Shown: positions 32,296-42,726 of the stretch, piece by piece
Layout of the letters: every line of letters begins with the position of its first letter
Numbering within the stretch: position 1 is the first letter of the stretch
Source: a virus
Virus record (IMG/VR): IMGVR_UViG_3300025769_015982
Span: 1-64,000 of that record
Strand: one strand, 5' to 3'
DNA: 64,000 nt
Notes under the pieces: generated by a model
Database searches by the model: none
What the model was told of the DNA's origin: nothing
The model's input: the letters and a program-made list of their open reading frames with translations, nothing else
Position numbers and translations under genes: made by a program

Positions 32296-33914
<1,619 letters not shown>

Positions 33915-33915
<1 letters not shown>

Positions 33916-34805
33916 TGGATTTATTTGTAGAAAAATATAGACCACAAGATCTAAATGGGTTTGTAGGAGATGATACTATTCGCCTTAAAATTCAAGAATA
34001 TCTTAAAACTGGTAAACTACAAAATCTACTATTGTTTGGACCAGCGGGGACAGGAAAAACCTCGCTGGCTAAACTAATAGTGGGGCAGTTGGGTGCTGAT
34101 CATCTTTATATTAATGCTTCAGACGAAAGAGGTATTGATACAATTAGAGATAAAATCATCCCATTTGCTTCTAGTATTGGTTTTAATGGATTAAAAGTAG
34201 TTATATTAGATGAATCAGATTATCTTACAGCGCAAGCTCAAGCAACTCTACGAAACGTTATGGAAAGTTTCAGCGCATCCTGTAGGTTCATACTTACTTG
34301 TAATTATCTTGATCGCATTATTAGCCCCCTTCAGTCTCGTTGTATGGCTTTTGGGATTACCCCACCTTCTAAAAAAGAAGTTGGCCAACATCTTTTAGGC
34401 ATTTGTGACAAAGAAGAAATTACATATGCTAAAGAAGATTTAGGCCAGGTAATTCTTACCCACTACCCTGACATTAGAAAAATCCTTAATACCCTACAGG
34501 GTAGTCTAAAGGATAACCAATTAGTACTAGATACTAAATCCCTTAAAAATACTGACTTCGAAAATAAGGTAGTAGAGGGATTAAAAAATAAAACTAAAAT
34601 CAACAATATTAGACAAATTATAGCTGATAGTGGAGCTACACAGTTTGAATCACTATTTAGGTGTTTATATGATAATGTTGAAGAATATACTACAAACGTA
34701 GGTGATGCAATAATTATAATAGCTCAATATCAATATGAGTATGGGTTTGTAGTAGATAAAGAAATTTGTGTCGCCGCAATGTTAAATAAATTATTAAAGT
34801 TATGA
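33915..34805 (+). CDS. 44: Clamp loader large subunit (gp44-like)
   Basis: A 296-residue AAA+ ATPase opens and loads the sliding clamp. Walker A is GPAGTGKTS (42-50), Walker B KVVILDESD, sensor 1 FILTCNYLDRI, and the SRC arginine-finger motif is PLQSRC. Length is close to T4 gp44 (319). It shares its first base with the groEL stop and overlaps a 43-residue ORF by 4 nt before the small subunit gene. Confidence 0.94.
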
Positions 34806-34933
34806 GTGTAAATTCAACACAACAAAATTACGATCAATTTCAAGATTGGTACAAGTGGTTTAATAAAAAATATAATAGATTCCACAAGCTTAGATTTAAA
34901 AAGCCCACTAAGAAAAATTATCACCAAAAATGA
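34802..34933 (+). CDS. 43-residue basic ORF between gp44 and zinc-ribbon gene
   Basis: An ATG within the gp44 stop (ATGA overlap) opens a 43-codon frame ending at a TGA that overlaps the next start (ATGATG). The product is aromatic and basic (DQFQDWYKWFNKKYNRFHK, then KKPTKKNYHQK). Overlaps at both ends match the translational-coupling style of its neighbours, and without it there would be a 124-nt gap. Function is unknown; the basic tail could bind nucleic acid. Confidence 0.6.
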   Translation: MSVNSTQQNYDQFQDWYKWFNKKYNRFHKLRFKKPTKKNYHQK

Positions 34934-35157
34934 TGAATCCACAACAACAACAACAATTTAATATTGATTTTAGTCAAACTACCCCAGTAGTTTGTGACGA
35001 ATGTGGTCATGAACATTTTGTTCAAGTTAACATGATGAGAAAATTATCTCCTATGTTATCCCCCACAGGTCAACCAGCATTAATTCCTATTCCTGTATTT
35101 GCATGTGCAAAATGCAGCCATGTAAACGAAGAATTTATGCCTAATGACACCCTTTGA
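34930..35157 (+). CDS. Small zinc-ribbon protein
   Basis: A 75-residue protein with paired Cys knuckles: VVCDECGHEHF and VFACAKCSHVN, separated by about 38 residues, the layout of a zinc ribbon. The segment SPTGQPALIPIPVFAC resembles small conserved proteins near the clamp-loader genes of marine T4-like phages. The start can be ATG 34930 or 34933. It overlaps gp62 by 14 nt. A nucleic-acid or replisome-binding role is likely but unproven. Confidence 0.72.
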   Translation: MMNPQQQQQFNIDFSQTTPVVCDECGHEHFVQVNMMRKLSPMLSPTGQPALIPIPVFACAKCSHVNEEFMPNDTL

Positions 35158-35557
35158 TTTTTTAAAACTAGTACATAATAAAAGTACTAAGTGGGAAAAT
35201 TTTAATGAGGATGAACAAAAAGCCTATAATACATTTATTATAAATAAAGCTTTGAGTTTTAATTCTAATTATCTAGATGTTGTGAACAAAATCCAACATT
35301 TCACCCCAACTCCTAAAGAATCATTTAAATATTTACAATCTATGACTAGTAATAAATTTAGATATAATAAATGGATTAAGGGAGGTAAAAGCACTAAGTT
35401 TAACCTTAATTTGATTGAAACCATAAGTACTCATTTAGAATGCTCCCAAAAACAGGCTGAAGAATATTTATATATCCTTGAAAAAAAGGAAATTAAAAAT
35501 ATGCTAAAACACATAGGGATTCAAGAGTCTGAAATTAAAAAACTAATGAAAAAATGA
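35144..35557 (+). CDS. 62: Clamp loader small subunit (gp62-like)
   Basis: A 137-residue helical protein. The opening PFDFLKLVHNKSTKWENFNE then FIINKALSFNSNYLDVVNKI resembles marine gp62 proteins, which complete the T4-type 44/62 clamp loader. It is shorter than T4 gp62 (187 residues) and has no ATPase motif, as expected. Its position after gp44 supports the call. It overlaps both neighbours by 14 and 4 nt. Confidence 0.8.
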   Translation: MTPFDFLKLVHNKSTKWENFNEDEQKAYNTFIINKALSFNSNYLDVVNKIQHFTPTPKESFKYLQSMTSNKFRYNKWIKGGKSTKFNLNLIETISTHLECSQKQAEEYLYILEKKEIKNMLKHIGIQESEIKKLMKK

Positions 35558-35910
35558 TCAATTTTAGCGAAGAAGATGATGCCGCCGTAAAATGGTGTGA
35601 AGAAAAATATCCTGAACTAACTCAGGAATATAAAAAAATCATGATGGAACAGTATGTTCTATTTTGTAAAAAACATCGCAATTATGGTACTTCAAATGTA
35701 AATGTAGGAACTAACCTTGAAACAGATGTTGACATTAAATTAGCTCTTACAGGGTTATGGTTTAGGATTAATGATAAAATTAATCGCCTTAAAAATTTGG
35801 TTGTGTTAGGAGAACCTGATACAGTAGGGGAGCCTATAGAAGATACCCTTAAGGACCTAAGTGTGTACGGAATCATAGGTCAAATCGTACAACAAGGTAA
35901 ATTTAAATGA
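35554..35910 (+). CDS. Nucleotide-modification-associated protein (DUF1599/Nmad1-like)
   Basis: A 118-residue helical protein. The motifs HRNYGTSNVNVG, GLWFRINDKINRLKNLVVLG and EPIEDTLKDLSVYGIIGQIV resemble the DUF1599 family, named nucleotide modification associated domain 1 because it occurs with DNA-base modification genes. In this phage it would fit the preQ0/DpdA system. Its biochemical role is not established; the conserved Asp/Glu/Arg residues suggest nucleotide or nucleobase binding. Confidence 0.68.
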   Translation: MINFSEEDDAAVKWCEEKYPELTQEYKKIMMEQYVLFCKKHRNYGTSNVNVGTNLETDVDIKLALTGLWFRINDKINRLKNLVVLGEPDTVGEPIEDTLKDLSVYGIIGQIVQQGKFK

Positions 35911-36836
35911 TTATTGAAAATATTCAAAGCACAGTAGTCCCTAAAATGGATTACGAAAAATATAGGATGGTTTCCTATACACAACTTTCTTTATGGTTGG
36001 AATGTCCCCATAAATGGAAGTTAATGTATATTGATAAACTTAAACAGCCCCCTAATATTCACTTAGCATTTGGTTCGGCAATGCATGAATCACTCCAAGA
36101 ATATTTTGAGTTAATGTATAATAAGTCTATTAAACAAGCAGATGATTTTAATATCCATGAGGATTTCCAACAGCGTTTTATGAAAATGTATCGTGACTAT
36201 AAGGAACAGATTGGTGAAAATTTTTCTACCAAAAAGGAAATTATGGAATTTGTAAATGATGGACTAAACATTATTGATTTCTTTTTGCAAAGGCGCCAAA
36301 TGTATTTTTCTAAAAGAGGAACTCGATTGCTAGGAATTGAAATGCCTATTTTAACTCCTCCCCATAAAGAACACCCTAATATTATGCTTTATGGTAAACT
36401 AGATTTAGTTTTTTATGATGAAGATTTACAAAAAGTAACTATTTGGGATATTAAAACATCTACTAGAGGATGGGGGAAGTGGGATAAAGAAAATAAAATC
36501 AAAATGGCCCAAATGGTTCTTTATAAAAAATATTTCGCTGAACAATATAATGTTCCAGTTGATTCTATCGATTGTAAATATTTTATTGTAAAACGTAAGG
36601 TACCAAAAGACCCAAAATACCCAGCAATGGCTTCGCGTATTCAAACATACGAGCCATCATCGGGTAAGACAACAATGAATCGTGTATCTAAACATCTTTA
36701 TGAATTTATTGACGATTGTTTTAAGGACGATATGTATCAGATGAAGGACTACACTAAAAACCCATCAGATAAAAATTGCAGGTGGTGTCCTTTTAAAGAT
36801 AAACCCGAACTCTGTGATAAAGAACATTCAAGCTAG
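35907..36836 (+). CDS. PD-(D/E)xK nuclease with Fe-S motif (Cas4/RecB-like)
   Basis: A 309-residue nuclease of the RecB/Cas4 type. The catalytic core includes FGSAMHESLQEYF (His), YGKLDLVFYDED (Asp) and VTIWDIKTS (DxK). One Cys in WLECPHKWK and three in CRWCPFKDKPELC form the split four-Cys iron-sulfur arrangement of Cas4/AddB proteins. There is no CRISPR array nearby. It probably processes DNA ends in recombination or replication. It overlaps the next gene by 23 nt. Confidence 0.85.
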   Translation: MIIENIQSTVVPKMDYEKYRMVSYTQLSLWLECPHKWKLMYIDKLKQPPNIHLAFGSAMHESLQEYFELMYNKSIKQADDFNIHEDFQQRFMKMYRDYKEQIGENFSTKKEIMEFVNDGLNIIDFFLQRRQMYFSKRGTRLLGIEMPILTPPHKEHPNIMLYGKLDLVFYDEDLQKVTIWDIKTSTRGWGKWDKENKIKMAQMVLYKKYFAEQYNVPVDSIDCKYFIVKRKVPKDPKYPAMASRIQTYEPSSGKTTMNRVSKHLYEFIDDCFKDDMYQMKDYTKNPSDKNCRWCPFKDKPELCDKEHSS

Positions 36837-37767
36837 GATATTTCCTTTTATAATTGCCTTATCAGCACTTTCTGTTTCAGCATCAGCTGCTTTCTACTCT
36901 GTTAGTGGATTAAGTAAACTATTTGCTGGAGCAGCATTTGCTGTTATTATAATGGCTGCTTCACTTGAAGTAGCTAAGCTAGTAATTGCTTCTTTACTTT
37001 ATCAATATAGGGAGAAATTACCTCGTCTACTTAAATATTATTTATCGATAGCCTGCTTTATACTAATTTTAATTACAAGTATGGGTATTTATGGCTTTTT
37101 ATCCGCTGCTTACCAGGAAACAGCAGCATTAGCAGGAAATGTAGACGCTCAAATATCATTAGTAGAAACTAAACGTGATAATGTAAAAGAACAACTCACG
37201 ATATATAATGCAGAAAAAGAAAGCATTAACGAGGCGGTGAGAGACTTAAGGTCTGGCTTATCTAACAATGTAATACAGTATACTGACACATTAGGTAATG
37301 TTATTACAACAACCTCTTCATCTACTAGGAGAGCCCTAGAAAAACAACTTGACCAAGCAATTGAGCGTCAAACTGAAATCAATACCAGAGTAGACGACTT
37401 AAACCAACAATTATTTGAATATGAAACAGAAATAGTTGAGGTAACTAGCAACGCTAATGTTACGGGTGAATTAGGTCCTCTTAAGTATTTATCTGGCTTA
37501 ACAGGTAAACCTATGGATCAGATTATAAACTGGTTATTATTAACTATTATATTTGTATTTGATCCTTTAGCTATTGCTCTTGTAATTGCTGCAAATTTTG
37601 CTTTTGCCCAACTAAAAACTAAAGATAATAAAAAATCTGAAGTTAAAATAATAGAAAAAATAGTAGAAGTACCTATTGAAAAAGTTATTTATAAAGATAA
37701 CCCTATACTAAATCACCCTAGGATACAAGAAGCAATAAGACATGCTAAAAGGGCAGGGGAATTATAA
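36814..37767 (+). CDS. Membrane protein with central coiled coil
   Basis: A 317-residue protein starting at GTG 36814, inside the nuclease gene. Three hydrophobic segments occupy residues about 9-30, 35-60 and 72-95. A charged helical region (about 105-215, EKQLDQAIERQTEINTRVDDL) follows, likely coiled coil, then a fourth hydrophobic segment about 237-265 and a basic/acidic tail. The long middle domain may lie on one side of the membrane. Similar proteins occur in other phages without known function; possible roles are holin-related, superinfection exclusion or membrane remodelling. Confidence 0.68.
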   Translation: MIKNIQARIFPFIIALSALSVSASAAFYSVSGLSKLFAGAAFAVIIMAASLEVAKLVIASLLYQYREKLPRLLKYYLSIACFILILITSMGIYGFLSAAYQETAALAGNVDAQISLVETKRDNVKEQLTIYNAEKESINEAVRDLRSGLSNNVIQYTDTLGNVITTTSSSTRRALEKQLDQAIERQTEINTRVDDLNQQLFEYETEIVEVTSNANVTGELGPLKYLSGLTGKPMDQIINWLLLTIIFVFDPLAIALVIAANFAFAQLKTKDNKKSEVKIIEKIVEVPIEKVIYKDNPILNHPRIQEAIRHAKRAGEL

Positions 37768-37772
37768 TTTAC

Positions 37773-37796
37773 GTATATGTATAGATAAACATATAC
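37773..37796 (+). repeat. 8-bp inverted repeat upstream of RHH gene
   Basis: GTATATGT (37773-37780) and ACATATAC (37789-37796) are perfect inverted arms around an 8-nt spacer, ending 3 nt before the ATG at 37800. The left arm contains the GTATAT core shared with other putative promoters. It is a good candidate operator for the ribbon-helix-helix protein it precedes. Confidence 0.6.
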
Positions 37797-37799
37797 AAC

Positions 37800-37991
37800 A
37801 TGGCTTTAAAATTAACATCTGTAAAATTAGAAGAACGTTTATTTGAAGATTTCAAAGTAGCTTCAATTAGACAAAAATTTAATCTTCAAAAATTAGTTAA
37901 TAGAACTATACATCTCTATTTAACTGATGAGGAGTTTGCAAAACAACTTCATACACATACCGATCTGACTGTTAGTGGCAGCGGATTATAA
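37800..37991 (+). CDS. Ribbon-helix-helix regulator-like protein
   Basis: The 63-residue protein has a short N-terminal strand (LKLTSVKLEERLFEDFKVAS) followed by two helices (IRQKFNLQKLVNRTIHLYL), the plan of Arc/MetJ-type ribbon-helix-helix DNA-binding proteins, which act as dimers. It stands alone between two long operons behind an inverted repeat, which fits autoregulation or control of the downstream glycan genes. The C-terminal tail (HTHTDLTVSGSGL) is probably disordered. Confidence 0.65.
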   Translation: MALKLTSVKLEERLFEDFKVASIRQKFNLQKLVNRTIHLYLTDEEFAKQLHTHTDLTVSGSGL

Positions 37992-38011
37992 ACAATAAAA
38001 GGTTTTATTTA

Positions 38012-39481
38012 ATGAAAAAAGGTTATATTCCTAAAGAGGAAAGGAAAAAAATCCTCTTATTATGCGATGATATTCGCCTCCATAGTGGTATTGCTACTAT
38101 GGCTAAAGAAATAGTATTAAATACGGCTCACCATTTTAATTGGATAAATTTAGGAGCAGCTATTAAACATCCGGAAATTGGTAAAGCATTTGATTTAAGT
38201 CAACAAATAAATGAAATTGCAAAAATCCCAGATGCAGACGTAAAAGTTATTCCTTTTGATGGTTATGGGAATGATCAAATTATCCGTCAGTTAATTAATC
38301 AAGAGAAACCAGATGCAATACTTCATTTTACTGATCCACGTTATTGGACTTGGCTATACAGAATGGAAAAAGAAATTAGAACTAAAATCCCTATGGTTTT
38401 TTATACTATTTGGGATGATTTACCATACCCAATGTGGAATAGAGATTTTTACCGTTCAGATGATCTTCTTCTTTGTATTTCAAAACAAACTGAAAATTTA
38501 GTTAAAAATGTACTTAAAGATTACCCAAAAGAAGATTGGCAAGTACAATATATCCCACATGGTATAGATAAAAATAAATTTTTCCCTATAGCTAATGATC
38601 TTGAATTTGACGTATTTAAAGATAAGTTTTATGAAGGTAAGGAATATGATTTTGTAGTATTTTGGAACAATAGAAATATTCGTCGCAAAAACCCAGGTGA
38701 TGTAATTACTGCTTGGAGAGTATTTACAGACCAACTTACCCCAGAACAAGCTGAACGTTGTTTACTTATTATGCACACTGATAAAGTAGATCCTAATGGT
38801 ACTGATATACCTGCAGTTATTGAACACATGTGTGATCCTATAAAAGCTAAAGTTAAGTTCACACATGGTAAGTGTGATGAAAAAATCCTTAATTACTATT
38901 ATAATTTAGCAGACGCTCAATTTATGATGACTGATAATGAGGGTTGGGGTTTATCACTCACAGAAGGTATTATGGCGGGTAATATGGCAATTGCCCCTGT
39001 TCAGGGAGGTATGCAGGATCAAATGCGTTTTGAAGATGAAAACGGTGATTGGATTAATTTCACTACTAAGTTTCCTACTAATAGTAATGGTAAATATGAA
39101 AAATGTGGTGAGTGGGCTATTCCAATGTGGCCTAAAACACGTTCATTAAAAGGATCCCCACAAACCCCATATATTTACGCATCCCAAGTAGATATTGAAG
39201 ACGCGGGTTTAGCACTCTTGAAGTGTTATAATCTTGGCAGAGATGAGATTAGTAAAAGGGGCCTTAAAGGTAGAGAATGGTTAATATCTAATGAGGCTAA
39301 AATGACTTCTAAAGACATGGGAGAAAATTTTATAACTCACCTTGATATTTTATTTAAAAACTGGGAACCTGTAGATAGATTTACTATAGAAAAAGTAGAT
39401 GAAGGGTATACTACATTTAATCCTAATCCAGTACAATATACCCCTAAATTTAAACAAAAATTAAAAGAAATTTTAACATGA
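38012..39481 (+). CDS. Glycosyltransferase, GT-B fold (GT4-like)
   Basis: A 489-residue transferase opening the sugar island. The N-terminal domain has ILLLCDDIRLHSGIATMAKE and WDDLPYPMWNRDFYRSDDLLLCISK. The C-terminal nucleotide-sugar domain has WNNRNIRRKNPGD and TDNEGWGLSLTEGIMAG, the E-x7-E motif of retaining GT4 enzymes. It starts 20 nt after the regulator gene and overlaps the next transferase by 4 nt. Donor and acceptor cannot be read from sequence. Confidence 0.85.
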   Translation: MKKGYIPKEERKKILLLCDDIRLHSGIATMAKEIVLNTAHHFNWINLGAAIKHPEIGKAFDLSQQINEIAKIPDADVKVIPFDGYGNDQIIRQLINQEKPDAILHFTDPRYWTWLYRMEKEIRTKIPMVFYTIWDDLPYPMWNRDFYRSDDLLLCISKQTENLVKNVLKDYPKEDWQVQYIPHGIDKNKFFPIANDLEFDVFKDKFYEGKEYDFVVFWNNRNIRRKNPGDVITAWRVFTDQLTPEQAERCLLIMHTDKVDPNGTDIPAVIEHMCDPIKAKVKFTHGKCDEKILNYYYNLADAQFMMTDNEGWGLSLTEGIMAGNMAIAPVQGGMQDQMRFEDENGDWINFTTKFPTNSNGKYEKCGEWAIPMWPKTRSLKGSPQTPYIYASQVDIEDAGLALLKCYNLGRDEISKRGLKGREWLISNEAKMTSKDMGENFITHLDILFKNWEPVDRFTIEKVDEGYTTFNPNPVQYTPKFKQKLKEILT

Positions 39482-40794
39482 AGCCAACTTGTATAGTTAG
39501 TTGTCCAATAGATACCTTTAGTGGATATGGACATCGTTCACGTGATTTTGTTCGATCACTTATAGAAGCCAAAAGTAATGATTGGGATATTAAAATTATG
39601 CCTCAAAAATGGGGAAATACCCCATGGGGGTTTTTAGAAGAAACTGATCCTTTAAAACAGTATTATCTTACTCCTGGAGAACACCCCCAACCCGAGGTAT
39701 GGATGCAAATTACAATCCCTAATGAATTTCAAAAACAGGGAAAATACAATATAGGCATAACCGCTGGCATTGAATCTACATGCCCCCCTCCAGACTTTAT
39801 AGAAGGAATGAATAGAATGGATTTAAATTTAGTATCATCTAATTTTACTAAAAATACATTTCAATCCATTAATATTACCCAAAATGATAAGCAGGGGAAC
39901 CCGGTTAAAGAGGTAAAACTAGAAAAACCTATTGAAGTTTTACTTGAAGGTTTAGATACAGGAGTTTATTTTAAAGAACCTAATAAATCAGGACTATTAA
40001 ATAATATTGATGAAAGTTTTTGTTTTTTATTTACAGGCCACTGGTTACCTGGTAATTTTGGGGAAGATAGAAAAGATGTAGCTACCTTAATTAAAACATT
40101 CCTAAAAACATTTAACCAAAGAGGATCTAAACCAGCATTACTTTTAAAAACTAATAAAGTAGATTATAGTCTTTTGGATAAAGAAGAAATTCTTAAAAGT
40201 ATAAGGGAAATTAGAAATCAATTTGAATATAAAAATAATCTTCCTAATATTTACATTCTCCATGGCGAATTTACTAATGAAGAGTTAAATAAAATTAACA
40301 ATGACCCTAAAGTTAAAGCATTTGTTTCTTTTACTAAAGGTGAAGGTTTTGGTCGTCCATTACTTGAACAAGCAATTACGGGTAAACCTGTAATTACAAC
40401 TAACTGGAGTGGTCATACTGATTTTATTCGCCCTGAATATAATGTATTGCTTGGGGGCGAATTAAAAAATATTCATAAATCGGCTGCTAATAATTGGCTA
40501 TTAGAACAAGCCCAATGGTTTGATGTTAATGAAGAAATAGCTTCTAAAGCTATGAAAAATGTTTATAAAAATTATAAAAAGTATATTGAGCAAAGTAGAA
40601 AACAAACTAAATGGTTAAAAGAAAACTTTAGTCAAAATAAAATGACTGAAACATTAAAACAGTATATGGATAAAGTAGGTATAGTATCTAATGTTCCTTT
40701 ACAATTACCACAGTTAAAGAAATTAAATAGTTCTCCTACAAATACTGAACCCCCAAAACTTAAACTCCCTCAACTTAAAAAAATACCAGTATGA
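39478..40794 (+). CDS. Glycosyltransferase, GT-B fold (GT4-like)
   Basis: A 438-residue transferase. The C-terminal half has VSFTKGEGFGRPLLEQAITG with the E-x7-E pair, preceded by IYILHGEFTNEEL. The N-terminal half includes SGYGHRSRDFVRSLI. The last ~30 residues repeat LPQLKK twice (LQLPQLKKL, LKLPQLKKI), a basic tail that may bind a membrane or partner. It overlaps both neighbours by 4 nt. Confidence 0.85.
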   Translation: MKPTCIVSCPIDTFSGYGHRSRDFVRSLIEAKSNDWDIKIMPQKWGNTPWGFLEETDPLKQYYLTPGEHPQPEVWMQITIPNEFQKQGKYNIGITAGIESTCPPPDFIEGMNRMDLNLVSSNFTKNTFQSINITQNDKQGNPVKEVKLEKPIEVLLEGLDTGVYFKEPNKSGLLNNIDESFCFLFTGHWLPGNFGEDRKDVATLIKTFLKTFNQRGSKPALLLKTNKVDYSLLDKEEILKSIREIRNQFEYKNNLPNIYILHGEFTNEELNKINNDPKVKAFVSFTKGEGFGRPLLEQAITGKPVITTNWSGHTDFIRPEYNVLLGGELKNIHKSAANNWLLEQAQWFDVNEEIASKAMKNVYKNYKKYIEQSRKQTKWLKENFSQNKMTETLKQYMDKVGIVSNVPLQLPQLKKLNSSPTNTEPPKLKLPQLKKIPV

Positions 40795-41246
40795 CAACAG
40801 AATTAATAAAATGTCCTTGTTGTAATTCAGATGCTTGTTCCGTAACCACGAATAATGATGTTAAAATTTACTTATGTTGGACGTGTGGGATGACTACAAC
40901 TAGTGAGTTAATTGATGGTAGTAATTTTGAAAAAGAAAATTATGAACACACTGCAGAATTAATTAAAGATTTAAAACAAGTACATGATAATTTAGCTTGG
41001 TACCCTAAAGTCATTAACTTACAAGAAAACGGAATGGTATTCCCTGAATGGAATAAACGAGTTAAAGATTGGTATTGGGCAGCTGTTAAAGCAATTCCTG
41101 TAACAGAGAAAGAAAAAGAAAAATACCCTGACCCTAATAATCCTGGTGAATTTTATAAATTTAAAACTGACATTAAAAATATAAAACGTTATGACAAGTT
41201 ATGTTTTATGGATGCCGCTGAAGAAATAGGAATGTTTGAACCATGA
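40791..41246 (+). CDS. Zinc-ribbon protein, unknown
   Basis: A 151-residue protein with N-terminal IKCPCCNSDAC and YLCWTCGMTT, giving a CxxC...CxxC zinc ribbon within the first 40 residues. The remainder is charged with several Trp/Tyr-rich segments (NLAWYPKVINLQ, RVKDWYWAAVKAIP). It lies between glycosyltransferases with 4-nt overlaps. Similar short proteins accompany surface-sugar genes in some marine phages. Function is unknown. Confidence 0.6.
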   Translation: MTTELIKCPCCNSDACSVTTNNDVKIYLCWTCGMTTTSELIDGSNFEKENYEHTAELIKDLKQVHDNLAWYPKVINLQENGMVFPEWNKRVKDWYWAAVKAIPVTEKEKEKYPDPNNPGEFYKFKTDIKNIKRYDKLCFMDAAEEIGMFEP

Positions 41247-41860
41247 AAATAAGTTACGCAATACCGGTCCACAATGAGTATAAAGAAATAGATAGATTAC
41301 TTGAACATCTTCTTAAATATAAAAGAAAAGAAGACGAAATCGTAGTACAATGTGATCAAGGCAATACTACAGGAAATGTATATAAAGTATTAAATAAATA
41401 CGAAAAGCAAATTCATATAATTGAATTTCCCCTAAATAGAGATTTTGCAAATTTTAAAAATAATCTAAAAAATAATTGTGAAGGAGATTGGATTTTTCAA
41501 ATTGATGCTGATGAAATACCTGATGAATATTTAATTTCTACTTTACATGCTATTTTAAAAGAAAACCCAACTACTGAAGTATTTTGGGTTCCTAGGATTA
41601 ATACAGTACATGGTATAACAAAAGAACATATCCAAAAATGGAGGTGGATTGTAGACCACGATGGAAGAGTTAATTTTCCTGATTACCAATGTAGAATCCT
41701 CCAAAATACTCCTAAGATACAATGGGTTAGTAAAGTCCATGAAGTATTACATGGACATAGTAGCCAAACTAAGTTACCCCAAAACGATGAATTTTGTCTT
41801 ATTCATCCTAAATCTATTGAAAGGCAAGAACACCAGAATAAACTATATAGTGCAATATGA
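41243..41860 (+). CDS. Glycosyltransferase family 2-like
   Basis: A 205-residue GT-A enzyme. It begins with ISYAIPVHNEYKEIDRLLEH, continues with IVVQCDQGNTTGNV and the DxD-type site WIFQIDADEIPDEYL, and ends with HPKSIERQEHQNKLY. This is close to short GT2 enzymes of LPS core type (WaaE-like). It overlaps both neighbours by 4 nt. Confidence 0.85.
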   Translation: MKISYAIPVHNEYKEIDRLLEHLLKYKRKEDEIVVQCDQGNTTGNVYKVLNKYEKQIHIIEFPLNRDFANFKNNLKNNCEGDWIFQIDADEIPDEYLISTLHAILKENPTTEVFWVPRINTVHGITKEHIQKWRWIVDHDGRVNFPDYQCRILQNTPKIQWVSKVHEVLHGHSSQTKLPQNDEFCLIHPKSIERQEHQNKLYSAI

Positions 41861-42726
41861 TTTTTTGGAGAATATTTAACAATACTTTATACCCCGTAAA
41901 AGAAGTAGAAAAGTTAGGATTTGAAAAATCTGAAGGATTAAGAATCCCTGATGAATATTTAGAATCTCGTAATTTTACTGTTTTAAGGACTATAAAAGGT
42001 ATAGGTGATTGGGGTATTATTTCTGCTATGCCTCGACTGTTAAAAACTAAATATCCTGATTGTAAAGTATTTATACCTTCTAATAAACTTTTTAAAAAAT
42101 TATTTGATATAGATACTAATATAATGTATGATATTTTTTCAAATAATCCCTACGTAGATGGATTTTCGGATGAAATACAAGGAGAAATATTTCATGATCA
42201 TTACCGAATATATGATAATGATAACCCTAATATTCCCTTATTAGAACAAATGTTAAAATTTTGGCAATTTGAGGAACATGAATATCAAGATTCACAACCT
42301 GAACTTTATTGGTCGGACGAAGAAAAACAGTTAGGAGATGCTATTATTGAAAAGTACACAAAGAATCAAGAATTTGGTGCATTACTTATATCGGAAAGAT
42401 TTGGCACACAATTTGGAAAATACGATGAAGTTAGTTATATTAATGATTATAAAAAAATAAATAATTTATTAGACAAATTTCAATTACCCTATTTTTATTG
42501 GACTTACAAACCTTTAGCATCATTTAATTTTAACACTGTAGATCCTATTTTAGATATGCACAATATGGATTTAAGACTACAATTATACATTAAATCTAAA
42601 GCCAAAGTAAATATTAGTAACCAATGTGGTACAAACCATTGTGTAGTTAGATATTCAGACGTTTATGAGGTTAAAAGACAATCTATACTAGGATTAAATT
42701 TTGTAAAAGGAGAAAATTACATATGA
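41857..42726 (+). CDS. GT9-like (heptosyltransferase-type) glycosyltransferase
   Basis: A 289-residue protein. VLRTIKGIGDWGIISAMPRL followed by KYPDCKVFIPSNK is the N-terminal signature of GT9 heptosyltransferases. The C-terminal domain is less clear but includes LQLYIKSKAKVNISNQCGT, where GT9 proteins bind the donor. It sits among LPS-type genes, so transfer of heptose or another sugar to a core oligosaccharide is plausible. Confidence 0.68.
   Translation: MIFWRIFNNTLYPVKEVEKLGFEKSEGLRIPDEYLESRNFTVLRTIKGIGDWGIISAMPRLLKTKYPDCKVFIPSNKLFKKLFDIDTNIMYDIFSNNPYVDGFSDEIQGEIFHDHYRIYDNDNPNIPLLEQMLKFWQFEEHEYQDSQPELYWSDEEKQLGDAIIEKYTKNQEFGALLISERFGTQFGKYDEVSYINDYKKINNLLDKFQLPYFYWTYKPLASFNFNTVDPILDMHNMDLRLQLYIKSKAKVNISNQCGTNHCVVRYSDVYEVKRQSILGLNFVKGENYI

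Noticed and set aside
35907-36836. Cas4-like nuclease as part of a CRISPR system
   Set aside because: No repeats, no other cas gene; the context is phage replication, where RecB/Cas4-type nucleases are common.
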